Below are positions 50,189 through 58,883 of a stretch of 64,000 nucleotides of DNA, one piece after another. Numbering within the stretch: position 1 is the first letter of the stretch; each line of letters begins with the position of its first letter. The notes beneath the pieces are model-generated. The model made no database searches, had not been told where the DNA came from, and was given only the letters and a program-made list of their open reading frames with translations. The stretch is taken from positions 434,001 to 498,000 of the forward strand of contig NZ_JBJDLK010000002.1 of the NCBI RefSeq assembly GCF_045762675.1, read 5' to 3'. A program made the translations under genes and the position numbers. The stretch is from Elizabethkingia meningoseptica_A. Lineage in GTDB: Bacteria; Bacteroidota; Bacteroidia; Flavobacteriales; Weeksellaceae.

Positions 50189-52648
50189 ATGAAACAAGCT
50201 CTATTTTCTTTTTTGTTTTTATTTGCATCTGCCTTCTGTTTTAGTCAGTCACAGCTAAAAGTAATCAGCAGTACAAATAAAAAAACTATCCCTGATGTAT
50301 CTGTTTATTGCGATGATCATCTGATCGGAAAAACCAATAAGGATGGTTACTTATCATTCAAAACAAAATGTAAGAAAGTCGATATTCTTGCCAATGATTT
50401 TGAAGATGAGGAAGCTATGGTAAAAAAGGAAATGGAAGTAATATTAAAACCTACTTCTGAAAAAACCAGAAGCATCCGGAAAATTACACTTGCCGACAAA
50501 AGTGATCCGCGGGCTTTAAAAATGCTGGATGAACTTCTTAAAAAATATAAAGAGAACAGCCCACAGTCTCTGGATTCCTATAAGTTCAAATCATACAGTA
50601 AAACATCTATTGATTTTGATAAAGATTCTGTAGATGTCTTTCAGAATTTTATGACCAAAAGAAATGACTCTATTGGAAAAATACAAAACAACAGTCTGAA
50701 AACGCCTGAAAAAAAGAAAAAAGACTCTCTGGCTGAGGAAGATCTGGTGAACATAGTTCAGAACAGCCAGTATTTCCTGTGGGAGAAAGCTTCTGAATAC
50801 TATTTTTCAAAAAAATACGGTGAAAAAATAAATATTCTGGACAATAAAATGTCCGGTTTTCCCAATCCTGTATATGAGGCATTAACTTTCAATCTTTCCA
50901 ATCTGAATAAAATTCCGAGGCAGATAAAAACAGAAAACAGAGAACGTTACCGCTATTATCTTTCCGATACCATTAATCTGGATAACAGAAAAACCTATGT
51001 GATCAAATTTAAGGAAGCCAATAATAAACTAAAACAAAACCCGCGCAAATACAGTGGTTTCATTTATATAGATGCAGAAAATTATGCCCTGAAGAAAATA
51101 GAAAGCAACAGCAAAAAAATTAATGAAGGCAATATTGTCTCCGTATGGAAGCCTATCCATAATAAATGGTTCATGGATTATGAAAACCTGAGGGTAAGGA
51201 TGGGTGATCAAAGCTTTAATATGGGAAAAGTACAGGACAGTACTGCACAAGACGGTAAACCCAAAATGAAAAAGAAAAGCTTTGGCAATTATCTTTATAT
51301 AAAGAACCAATTTTTCGGTTTTGAGATTAATAAAGAACAAAAATCCGGGGATTACAGAGGCTATACGATGACAGTGAAAAATACCGACGGAAAGCTTCTT
51401 CAGGAATACAGAACGGATAGCTTAACGGACAGAGAAAAAAATACGTATGTAAAAATAGACAGCCTTGTAAAGAAATATGATTTTGATAAGAAAGTAAGTC
51501 TTTTTACCAACCTGATGAAAGGAAAATTGCGCTATAAAATGCTGGACTTTGATCTTACCAAAATATTCAGCTACGATAAATACCAGGGTGTAAGGCTTGG
51601 TGCCAGCGTAAAACTGAATGAAAATTTCAGCAAAACCTTTTCACCGGACGCTTATTTCGGCTACGGTTTCAAAGATCATCACTGGAAATACGGTGCGGGA
51701 CTTGATGTAAAACTTTCGGATAAAAGAACTTCTGTTTTCCGTATAGATTATGCCGATGATGTTTATGCAGCCGGAAGAATAAATACTACTCTGTGGGACA
51801 ACCCAATGAAATTAAAAGATATTATTGTCGATCTGTACAATGCTAATTTTTACCAGAGTAAAAAGTGGGGGGCATCTTTCCTGTATGATCTTTCCAATAC
51901 ATTGACCGCAAAAGTAAGTATCAACCACGAAAATCAAAATGCTCTTTTCGATTATCAATATCAAAACCTTGGAAACAGCTTCAAAAATGTGAGTACAACT
52001 TTGTCTCTGAAATATGCTCCGAATGATAAAAACCTGATGACACCCGGCGGAAAGCTTACCTATGAAAAACACTTCCCTCAGTTTTATCTAAATTATGAAA
52101 ACGGAAGCAAAATTTTCGACGGAGAATTGAATTACCACAGACTGGATGCAATGGCCGTTCACCAGTTTAAAACAACATTGGGTTACACCAACATGAAAGT
52201 ATTTGCCGGCTTCTCATCAGGAACCGCACCTATCTGGAAAAATTTCGAAATTACAGGACAAGCTGATGCATACGGAACCAATTGGGCTTCTAAAATCAGT
52301 AAACCTTCTAATCTTGGATTTGTGACAATGCCTTCCGGAACTTTTTATGCAGATAAATTTATTGGTTTCAAGCTTACCCAGTATCTGCCATTTAAATTCA
52401 GAACCATTGGTAAAGCCTATTCCAATATAGAACTGGAATATAATGCTGTTGCAGGTAACTTCAAAAACAGTGCAGACCATCAGTTTAACTTTCAGATACT
52501 GAATCATTATTATCAGGAAGCTGGATTTATCTGGAACAGGTTTCTGGGAACTAAGTTTGGTGTAGGATTCTCTTACAGATTGGGATACTATCAACAACCT
52601 GGCTTCAAAGACAATATTGGGTTCCAGATCAGGCTAAATGCTTTCTAA
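50189..52648 (+). CDS. DUF5686-family outer-membrane protein
   Basis: An 819-residue protein. A signal peptide (cleavage near CFSQ) is followed by a carboxypeptidase-regulatory-like domain (residues 20-100: VISSTNKKTIPDVSVYCDDHLIG, split as VISSTNKKTIPDV and SVYCDDHLIG), the conserved DUF5686 core (ADKSDPRALKMLDELLKKY and DSYKFKSYSK, NKWFMDYENLRV) and a C-terminal outer-membrane barrel ending VGFSYRLGYYQQPGF and FQIRLNAF. Widespread in Bacteroidota; role not known to me. Single gene. Confidence 0.87.
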   Translation: MKQALFSFLFLFASAFCFSQSQLKVISSTNKKTIPDVSVYCDDHLIGKTNKDGYLSFKTKCKKVDILANDFEDEEAMVKKEMEVILKPTSEKTRSIRKITLADKSDPRALKMLDELLKKYKENSPQSLDSYKFKSYSKTSIDFDKDSVDVFQNFMTKRNDSIGKIQNNSLKTPEKKKKDSLAEEDLVNIVQNSQYFLWEKASEYYFSKKYGEKINILDNKMSGFPNPVYEALTFNLSNLNKIPRQIKTENRERYRYYLSDTINLDNRKTYVIKFKEANNKLKQNPRKYSGFIYIDAENYALKKIESNSKKINEGNIVSVWKPIHNKWFMDYENLRVRMGDQSFNMGKVQDSTAQDGKPKMKKKSFGNYLYIKNQFFGFEINKEQKSGDYRGYTMTVKNTDGKLLQEYRTDSLTDREKNTYVKIDSLVKKYDFDKKVSLFTNLMKGKLRYKMLDFDLTKIFSYDKYQGVRLGASVKLNENFSKTFSPDAYFGYGFKDHHWKYGAGLDVKLSDKRTSVFRIDYADDVYAAGRINTTLWDNPMKLKDIIVDLYNANFYQSKKWGASFLYDLSNTLTAKVSINHENQNALFDYQYQNLGNSFKNVSTTLSLKYAPNDKNLMTPGGKLTYEKHFPQFYLNYENGSKIFDGELNYHRLDAMAVHQFKTTLGYTNMKVFAGFSSGTAPIWKNFEITGQADAYGTNWASKISKPSNLGFVTMPSGTFYADKFIGFKLTQYLPFKFRTIGKAYSNIELEYNAVAGNFKNSADHQFNFQILNHYYQEAGFIWNRFLGTKFGVGFSYRLGYYQQPGFKDNIGFQIRLNAF

Positions 52649-52664
52649 GTTTTAATTTCATTAA

Positions 52665-52813
52665 GAGCCTGTTTAAAATATGTCATATTGGGCCATGTCG
52701 AAATATCTTTACGATATTAAATACCACACAAACCCTTCGATAATTCGGCAAGCTCATTATAAACTAAGATCAGGGTGACAAAACAAAATATTTTTGGCCT
52801 TTGAGACTACCTC
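52665..52813. repeat. Palindromic repeat family R3, copy 2
   Basis: A diverged copy of the element at 21275: GAGCCTGTTTAAAAT to TTTGAGACTACCTC at the ends, and a well-kept core (52735-52773) with CTTCGATAATTCGG and AGCTCATTATAAACTAAG. Lies between the DUF5686 gene and ligA. Confidence 0.7.
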
Positions 52814-52851
52814 TTTTGTATTTTTAAATATGATTAAAATACCAGATTGTT

Positions 52852-52859
52852 TATTTTTG
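52852..52859 (+). promoter_or_regulatory. -7 promoter box of ligA
   Basis: TATTTTTG, 21 bases before the ATG at 52881. Confidence 0.5.
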
Positions 52860-52880
52860 TAAAAACATTTACAATTCCAC

Positions 52881-54887
52881 ATGTCCCAAAACATTCAACA
52901 AAAGATAGAAGAGCTGAGAGAAGAACTCCATCAGCATAACTATAACTATTATATTCTGGATGAACCTAGCATTTCGGATTTTGAATTCGATATCAAACTA
53001 AAGGAACTTCAGGATCTGGAGGCACAACATCCCGAGTTCCATGATCCCAACTCTCCTACCCTTCGTGTTGGCGGTGGAATTACCAAAAACTTCCCTACCA
53101 TACAGCACCAGTTCAGAATGTATTCTCTGGATAACTCGTATGACTTCAATGATCTGGAAGATTGGGAAAAACGTATTATTAAAACAATAGATGAACCCGT
53201 TGAATTTGTAGCAGAACTTAAATACGATGGCGCTTCTATATCCATTCTTTATGAAAACGGAAAATTATCTCAGGCCGTAACCCGTGGAGACGGTTTTCAG
53301 GGAGATGAGATTACAAGTAATGTAAGAACCATATCGGATGTTCCTTTAAAACTAAAAGGCTCATTCCCGGAACGCTTTTTTATGCGTGGTGAAATATACC
53401 TTACCCGGAAAAACTTTGACAAGATTAATGCACTTCGCGAAGAAGAAGGGCTTGATCCTTTTATGAACCCGCGAAATACGGCAAGCGGGAGCTTAAAAAT
53501 GCAGGACTCCGGAGAAGTCAGAAAACGTGGACTTTCTGCGGTATTGTACCAATACATTTCTGACAGTTTTCCGGCAGAAACCCACTGGGATTTGTTAGCC
53601 AATGCCAAACAATGGGGATTCAGGGTCTCTGAAGATCAGGCGAAGCTGTGTAAAACACTTGATGATGTAAAGAACTTCATTAATTACTGGGATGTGGAGA
53701 GACACAATCTTCCATTTGAAATTGACGGGATTGTAATTAAAGTAAATTCGTTGAAACATCAGCGTGAATTAGGCTATACTGCAAAATCTCCGCGCTGGGC
53801 TATGGCCTATAAATTCAAAGCAGAAAAAGTAGAAACCGAACTTCTGAGTGTTTCTTATCAGGTAGGCAGAACCGGCGCTATTACACCTGTGGCCAATCTG
53901 AAACCTGTTTTACTGGCAGGCACAACCGTAAAAAGGGCCTCTCTGCATAATGAGGATATCATTAAGAAACTCGACTTACACGAACATGATTTTGTTTATG
54001 TGGAAAAAGGCGGTGAAATTATTCCTAAAATAGTGGGTGTAAATACCGAAAAAAGAATGCCTGAGAGTAAAGAGATAGAATACATTAAATACTGTCCTGA
54101 ATGTGGAACAGAACTTATAAAAGTAGAAGATCAGGCGATTCATTTCTGCCCGAATGAACTTCACTGTCCGCCTCAGGTTGTGGGAAGAATGATTCATTAT
54201 GTTTCGCGTAAAGCACTGAATATAGAAAATCTGGGTGGTGAAACCATCGAACAGCTATACCGTGAAAAACTAATTGAAAATCCGGCAGATCTTTATGTTC
54301 TGACTAAGGAACAATTACTCCCATTGGAACGTATGGCTGAAAAATCAGCTCAGAATATTCTGGATGGTGTAGAGAAATCTAAAGAAATTCCTTTTGAAAA
54401 AGTATTATACGGTATCGGAATAAAACATGTAGGCGAAACAGTAGCCAAAAAACTGGTTAAAAACTTCCCAAGCATAGAAGAATTAAAAAACGCTACAGAA
54501 GAAGAACTCTGTCAGGTTGAAGACATTGGTGCTAAAATTGCGGTAAGTATTACAGAATTTTTTAAAAATCAGGAAAACCTTCTGATGATAGAGCGCTTAA
54601 AAAATTATGGTGTACAACTGGAAAAGGGCGAAAATATCAGTAATGTTATCAGCAATGTACTGGAAGGAAAAGCATTTCTTTTCACCGGAAAACTATCACT
54701 TTTCACCAGAGAACAAGCTGAAGAAATGGTAGAAAAGCATGGGGGTAAAAATATCTCTGCCGTATCTAAAAACCTCAACTACCTTGTTGTGGGTGAGAAA
54801 GCCGGAAGCAAACTGAAAAAAGCCAAGGATATAGGAACTATTACCATTTTGGATGAACAACAGTTCCTCGACCTTGTAAACGGTTAA
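52881..54887 (+). CDS. ligA: NAD-dependent DNA ligase
   Basis: A 668-residue LigA of standard length. The adenylated Lys is in ELKYDGASI (near residue 115), and the NAD site has PRNTASGSLKMQD. The zinc finger is CPECGTEL...CPNELHCP (near 408-432); helix-hairpin-helix repeats follow (VLYGIGIKHVGETVAKKL). The BRCT domain is at about 590-668 (GKAFLFTGKLS...). It seals nicks in replication and repair. Single gene. Confidence 0.98.
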   Translation: MSQNIQQKIEELREELHQHNYNYYILDEPSISDFEFDIKLKELQDLEAQHPEFHDPNSPTLRVGGGITKNFPTIQHQFRMYSLDNSYDFNDLEDWEKRIIKTIDEPVEFVAELKYDGASISILYENGKLSQAVTRGDGFQGDEITSNVRTISDVPLKLKGSFPERFFMRGEIYLTRKNFDKINALREEEGLDPFMNPRNTASGSLKMQDSGEVRKRGLSAVLYQYISDSFPAETHWDLLANAKQWGFRVSEDQAKLCKTLDDVKNFINYWDVERHNLPFEIDGIVIKVNSLKHQRELGYTAKSPRWAMAYKFKAEKVETELLSVSYQVGRTGAITPVANLKPVLLAGTTVKRASLHNEDIIKKLDLHEHDFVYVEKGGEIIPKIVGVNTEKRMPESKEIEYIKYCPECGTELIKVEDQAIHFCPNELHCPPQVVGRMIHYVSRKALNIENLGGETIEQLYREKLIENPADLYVLTKEQLLPLERMAEKSAQNILDGVEKSKEIPFEKVLYGIGIKHVGETVAKKLVKNFPSIEELKNATEEELCQVEDIGAKIAVSITEFFKNQENLLMIERLKNYGVQLEKGENISNVISNVLEGKAFLFTGKLSLFTREQAEEMVEKHGGKNISAVSKNLNYLVVGEKAGSKLKKAKDIGTITILDEQQFLDLVNG

Positions 54888-54909
54888 TAATACTGTCATA
54901 TATCAATAC

Positions 54910-54954
54910 AACAGCGTATAATGTGTCATTGCTGACAAGTTATACGCTGTTTTT
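54910..54954 (+). terminator. Intrinsic terminator of ligA
   Basis: ACAGCGTATAA pairs with TTATACGCTGT around an 18-base loop, followed by TTTT. Confidence 0.85.
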
Positions 54955-54992
54955 AATTCTGTATTATAATAAAGGTAACTAAGCAGCTATTT

Positions 54993-55457
54993 TTAAGTAA
55001 TCGGCAGCTTTACGGCCACTTCATAAAGATTACCTCTCATCAGAAATTTGATCCGCTCCCTTGTTGTAATGGTATTGATACTGCCATCTCTCAAAACAAT
55101 AATCCTGTCATCCGGAGCAATATTCTGATCAGCAAGCCAGTCTTCCGGAGCTACATCACTTTCTTTTTCTTTCATCGCCTCAAGAATATTTTCTGCAAGC
55201 TCCTGAAATCTTTCGTCATGAGAATACAGTACTTCATATTCCGGCGGTAGTCCTACTTTAAAAATAACACGTGATTCTATTAACTTCGCCGTATCATCCG
55301 GCAAAGGATTATCTGCACCATCCGTAAAACCTACTTCTACAAGACTTCCTGAATGCTCCCTTGCAAAGCTTTCGGCATCACCGAAAGTAGCGAAATTCAA
55401 AACCAGCCTGTAATCATCAAGCTTATATTCCTGTAACTTTTTCTTATTATATTCCAT
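54993..55457 (-). CDS. Conserved-looking soluble protein of unknown function
   Basis: A 154-residue acidic protein: FATFGDAESFAREHSGSLVEVGF, VIFKVGLPPEYEVLYSHDERFQELAENIL, NIAPDDRIIVLRDGSINTITTRERIKFL. No signal peptide or membrane helix, and no family recognised. Convergent with ligA and divergent from the Fur-like gene. Confidence 0.65.
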   Translation of the reverse strand: MEYNKKKLQEYKLDDYRLVLNFATFGDAESFAREHSGSLVEVGFTDGADNPLPDDTAKLIESRVIFKVGLPPEYEVLYSHDERFQELAENILEAMKEKESDVAPEDWLADQNIAPDDRIIVLRDGSINTITTRERIKFLMRGNLYEVAVKLPIT

Positions 55458-55550
55458 AGTTCGGTATTTGCTGTTTACTACAAGATATAAAATTTTGACT
55501 ATTAATCAATTACAAACCGGCTATTTTAACAAAAATTTAAATTTTATCCG

Positions 55551-55558
55551 TAACTTTG
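55551..55558 (+). promoter_or_regulatory. -7 promoter box of the Fur-family gene
   Basis: TAACTTTG, 33 bases before the ATG at 55592. Confidence 0.5.
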
Positions 55559-55591
55559 TTATAAGTTCAGAATAATACATTCTTATTTCTA

Positions 55592-56005
55592 ATGAAAACA
55601 CAACGAATAGAAAGCCTTCTTAACAGCAAAAAAATTCCGATCACTTCGATGCGGATGTTGGTTCTGGATACTTTTCTGCAAGCCCCTCAGGCACTTTCAT
55701 TATCAGATCTGGAAGAAAAACTGGAACAATCTGACCGCAGTACGCTGTACCGGACACTGAAAACATTTGAAAAAAAAGGACTTATTCACGGGATTCAGGA
55801 ACACAATACCACACAATATTTACTATGCAGTGATGAGTGCAATGAAGAGATTCATCATGACTATCACCTTCATTTTTACTGTACTGAATGCAAACAAACC
55901 ACTTGTCTGGAAGAAGTAAACTTTACCAGCGTACCTTTTCCAAAAGATTATCAGGTAAAAGAGCTTAAATTTCTGGCAACAGGAATCTGTAAAGAATGCC
56001 GGTAA
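55592..56005 (+). CDS. Fur-family metal-responsive regulator
   Basis: A 137-residue protein with an N-terminal winged helix (ITSMRMLVLDTFLQAPQALSLSDLEEKL, STLYRTLKTFEKKGLI) and the metal-rich dimerisation domain: HHDYHLHFYCTECKQT and GICKECR supply the structural zinc cysteines. Whether it senses iron, zinc or peroxide cannot be told. It is near a CPBP protease and, 2.9 kb on, a Zn/Cd ATPase, but no link is proven. Confidence 0.9.
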   Translation: MKTQRIESLLNSKKIPITSMRMLVLDTFLQAPQALSLSDLEEKLEQSDRSTLYRTLKTFEKKGLIHGIQEHNTTQYLLCSDECNEEIHHDYHLHFYCTECKQTTCLEEVNFTSVPFPKDYQVKELKFLATGICKECR

Positions 56006-56119
56006 AAGACAAACAGAAATACCTGCTGTTCATAAAAACATATAATCGTCGTAAAAATATATTTCAACGGTAAAAACAACCATCCTGTCGGTAACAATTG
56101 AAATGCGCTGTACGTAACA

Positions 56120-56127
56120 TACTTTTG
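56120..56127 (+). promoter_or_regulatory. -7 promoter box of the CPBP protease gene
   Basis: TACTTTTG, 19 bases before the ATG at 56147. Confidence 0.45.
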
Positions 56128-56146
56128 ATAAAAAAAATCAAAAACT

Positions 56147-56884
56147 ATGTCATTATTTACACCCGTTATCTGGATCATCATTCTTCTTCCGCTATTCATT
56201 TTAGCACTTTTTAAATCTAAAAACGGTAACCTGAAATATTTAGCTTTTTTTGCTATCTATTTCTTTGCTGATTTTTATCTACAAATCTTCAGTGTCCAAT
56301 ACCTGAGTCTGAAATTTTTGGGATTAAAATTTGCGTGGGTTCCCAAAATATTGAGCCTGACACTAGCTGTAATTTTTATACTTTCAGTATCGAAAAATGA
56401 CCGGGAATTAATCGGGTTCACTACAAAAACCAATACCAGGTCACAGGTAAAATACGGAATCCTCGTTTTTACAGGCTTTATGATTTTTGATATCATATTC
56501 AAACTAATCCTTTTTCCTAAAGGCGGTACCTTTGATCTTGAAACTTTTCTGTTTCAGGGGCTATTGCCTGGTCCAAGTGAAGAAATACTTTTCAGAGGGA
56601 TCTATTTTTGGATGCTGGATAAGGCTTTTCCTCCACGCTGGAACTTTAAAGGAATTAAATTTGGATGGGGTTTCATTATCCTGACAATACTTTTCGCAGT
56701 TGGTCACGGCGTTATACTTACCCCTGATCATCACTTCAAAGTAGATATTATCACGATTGTTTACCTGACTTTAATTTCTTCTCTTAGTTTGGGAATTTTA
56801 CGTAAGCTTTCAGGAAACCTTATTTTCTCTGCACTCGGACATAATTTTATCAATACAGTAAATGCCATTATCAGAATTCTGTAA
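56147..56884 (+). CDS. CPBP-family intramembrane metalloprotease
   Basis: A 245-residue membrane protein with about eight helices. The Abi/CPBP motifs are present: EEILFRGIYFWML (EExxxR, near residue 144), then GHGVIL near 187 and GHNFINTV at the end. The family cleaves membrane proteins or acts in bacteriocin immunity and surface-protein processing. Role here unknown. A terminator follows at 56902. Confidence 0.87.
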   Translation: MSLFTPVIWIIILLPLFILALFKSKNGNLKYLAFFAIYFFADFYLQIFSVQYLSLKFLGLKFAWVPKILSLTLAVIFILSVSKNDRELIGFTTKTNTRSQVKYGILVFTGFMIFDIIFKLILFPKGGTFDLETFLFQGLLPGPSEEILFRGIYFWMLDKAFPPRWNFKGIKFGWGFIILTILFAVGHGVILTPDHHFKVDIITIVYLTLISSLSLGILRKLSGNLIFSALGHNFINTVNAIIRIL

Positions 56885-56901
56885 TTTCTATAAAATAAAA
56901 C

Positions 56902-56936
56902 AGCGCCAAAAAACTATCTTTGGCGCTGCTTTTTAA
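56902..56936 (+). terminator. Intrinsic terminator after the CPBP protease gene
   Basis: CAGCGCCAAA pairs with TTTGGCGCTG, followed by CTTTTTAA. Confidence 0.85.
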
Positions 56937-56960
56937 ACCTGCTAAAACTAAATATCCAAC

Positions 56961-58115
56961 GTGTCCAATAACTACTTTTCAGATAAAATAGCTACATTCG
57001 ACTTTGACAGGTTTTATACCCCGAAAAGAAGAATGCTGCTTCATGCCACCATGTGGTTGCTTTTCGCAGTATTTCTGTTACTCAGCTACATTCTTGCTTA
57101 TGAAATCCCACCATTCAACAGTTTTATACTTACATGCCGCATGATGCTGTGTAATATGGCTATTTTTTATATTTTCTTCTATATCATTTTACCCCGAATT
57201 TTCGAATCCGGAAGAGCAAAGGCCATTATACTCTTTATTCTCTGTATTCCTGTTTGTATTTATTTATGGATGATTATTACTTATTTAATAACATTACTAT
57301 ACAACAGTTTCGGGTTTGATGTTCCTTCAGGTGAATTAAAAGGCATTATTTCCAAAGCTGCGGAGCAAACTTTTACACAGGCAATAGCTTTTAGAAGAGT
57401 TTTATCTCAGGTTATTATCGTCATTTCAATTCTTTCCCCGTTTTTCTTCGTTAAAATTCTTTTCGAGATTTTCAGAATGTACAACAGAACATTAAAACTT
57501 CAGCGCCAAAAAATGGAAATAGAGATTCAGAACATCAATATGGAAAAAGATTTTTTAAAAGCGCAGCTCAATCCACATTTTCTTTTTAATACTCTGAATA
57601 ACCTTTACAGTCTAACCCTGAAAAAAGACAATCAGGCACCGGAAGTGATCTTAAACCTTTCTGACATGATGAGTTATACCTTATATGAATCAAATACTGA
57701 AAAGGTTACGCTTACCAAAGAATTAGAATTTATTCAGAATTACTTCAACCTCGAAAAGATGCGCTATCCTGCCGACAAAAATATCAGACTTAATATTTCC
57801 GGTGATGTTGATGCGAAAGGATTGTATATTGCGCCGCTTTTAACTTTCAGTTGTATAGAAAATGCTTTTAAATACGGATTAAAAAGTACTGAAAACTCAT
57901 TTATTTTTTTAGATATAAAAGTAAAAGATTCTCTTTTTTATTTTCAGCTGGAGAACGATGTTGAACAAATTAATGATGCCCGAAAAGTCGGTGGCATTGG
58001 TCTGGAAAACACGCAAAAGCGTTTACAGTTGTTATATCCCAGTAAACACGAACTGCAAATAGAAGACGTTGATCATAAATTTAAAGTAACTTTAAAAATA
58101 GCTTTGAAAAACTAA
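56961..58115 (+). CDS. LytS-type sensor histidine kinase (GTG start)
   Basis: A 384-residue kinase starting at GTG. Four membrane helices occupy residues 25-175, with a long periplasmic-side linker; a coiled stretch leads to LKAQLNPHFLFNTLNNLYSL (near 200) with the phospho-acceptor His of the His_kinase family (PF06580). The ATP site is FSCIENAFKYGL and GGIGLENTQKRL. It phosphorylates the LytTR regulator, whose ATG overlaps its stop by one base (TAATG). The signal is unknown. Confidence 0.92.
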   Translation: MSNNYFSDKIATFDFDRFYTPKRRMLLHATMWLLFAVFLLLSYILAYEIPPFNSFILTCRMMLCNMAIFYIFFYIILPRIFESGRAKAIILFILCIPVCIYLWMIITYLITLLYNSFGFDVPSGELKGIISKAAEQTFTQAIAFRRVLSQVIIVISILSPFFFVKILFEIFRMYNRTLKLQRQKMEIEIQNINMEKDFLKAQLNPHFLFNTLNNLYSLTLKKDNQAPEVILNLSDMMSYTLYESNTEKVTLTKELEFIQNYFNLEKMRYPADKNIRLNISGDVDAKGLYIAPLLTFSCIENAFKYGLKSTENSFIFLDIKVKDSLFYFQLENDVEQINDARKVGGIGLENTQKRLQLLYPSKHELQIEDVDHKFKVTLKIALKN

Positions 58116-58822
58116 TGGAAAAATTACGTTGTATTGTTATAGATGATGAGCCACTGGGCCGCGAAGTTATAGAATCTTTTATCGCAGATGTTCCGTTTCT
58201 GGACTTATCCGGATCTTTTGGTGACCCTCTGGAAGCTTTACTATACCTGCAAAATAACCCAGCAGATATTGTTTTCAGTGATATACAAATGCCCAAACTG
58301 GATGGTATGGCACTAGTAAAATCGCTTTCCAATCCGCCTGTTATTATTTTTATTACTGCACATCGTGATTTTGCGCTGGACGGATTTGATGCCGGAGCAA
58401 CTGATTATTTAGTAAAACCGGTACGATTTGACAGATTTCTGAAAGCGGTGAACAGAGCTAAAGAGTTTGTCAACAACAGACAACCCTCTTCTGTACACCT
58501 GACCAGTACCGACAGAATATTTATTAAATCCGAAGGAAAGCTCATTAAAATCTTACTGGATGAGATTCTGTATATCGAAGCTCAGGGTGATTATCTGAAA
58601 ATTGTTATTCAATCGGAGGAATTTACCACACAGGCAACGCTGAAGTCCATGGAAGAAGTACTCACACTTCCTAAGTTCTTTCGTGTACAGCGCTCATTTA
58701 TCCTCAACCTGGAGGCGGTAAGAAGCGTACATGGTAATACTGTGGAACTTATTAACGGCAAAACAATTTCAATAGCACTCAATAAAAAAGAGGAGCTTTT
58801 TACACTGCTTGGAATACAATAG
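58115..58822 (+). CDS. LytTR-family response regulator
   Basis: A 235-residue regulator. Receiver domain at 1-120 (CIVIDDEPLGREVI, DIVFSDIQMPKLDGM with the phospho-Asp, FITAHRDFAL, DYLVKPVRFDRF) and a LytTR DNA-binding domain at 130-232 (IFIKSEGKLIKILLDEILYIEAQGDYLKI, FFRVQRSFILNLEAV). It works with the kinase overlapping upstream. Confidence 0.95.
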   Translation: MEKLRCIVIDDEPLGREVIESFIADVPFLDLSGSFGDPLEALLYLQNNPADIVFSDIQMPKLDGMALVKSLSNPPVIIFITAHRDFALDGFDAGATDYLVKPVRFDRFLKAVNRAKEFVNNRQPSSVHLTSTDRIFIKSEGKLIKILLDEILYIEAQGDYLKIVIQSEEFTTQATLKSMEEVLTLPKFFRVQRSFILNLEAVRSVHGNTVELINGKTISIALNKKEELFTLLGIQ

Positions 58823-58858
58823 TACAACTTTGCAATAGTGTTGCATCCTTCTGCTCTG

Positions 58859-58866
58859 TATCTTTG
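58859..58866 (+). promoter_or_regulatory. -7 promoter box of the P-type ATPase gene
   Basis: TATCTTTG, 17 bases before the ATG at 58884. A small inverted repeat (GCAA...TTGC near 58832-58844) sits upstream. Confidence 0.5.
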
Positions 58867-58883
58867 ATAAAAATTTAGAAAAC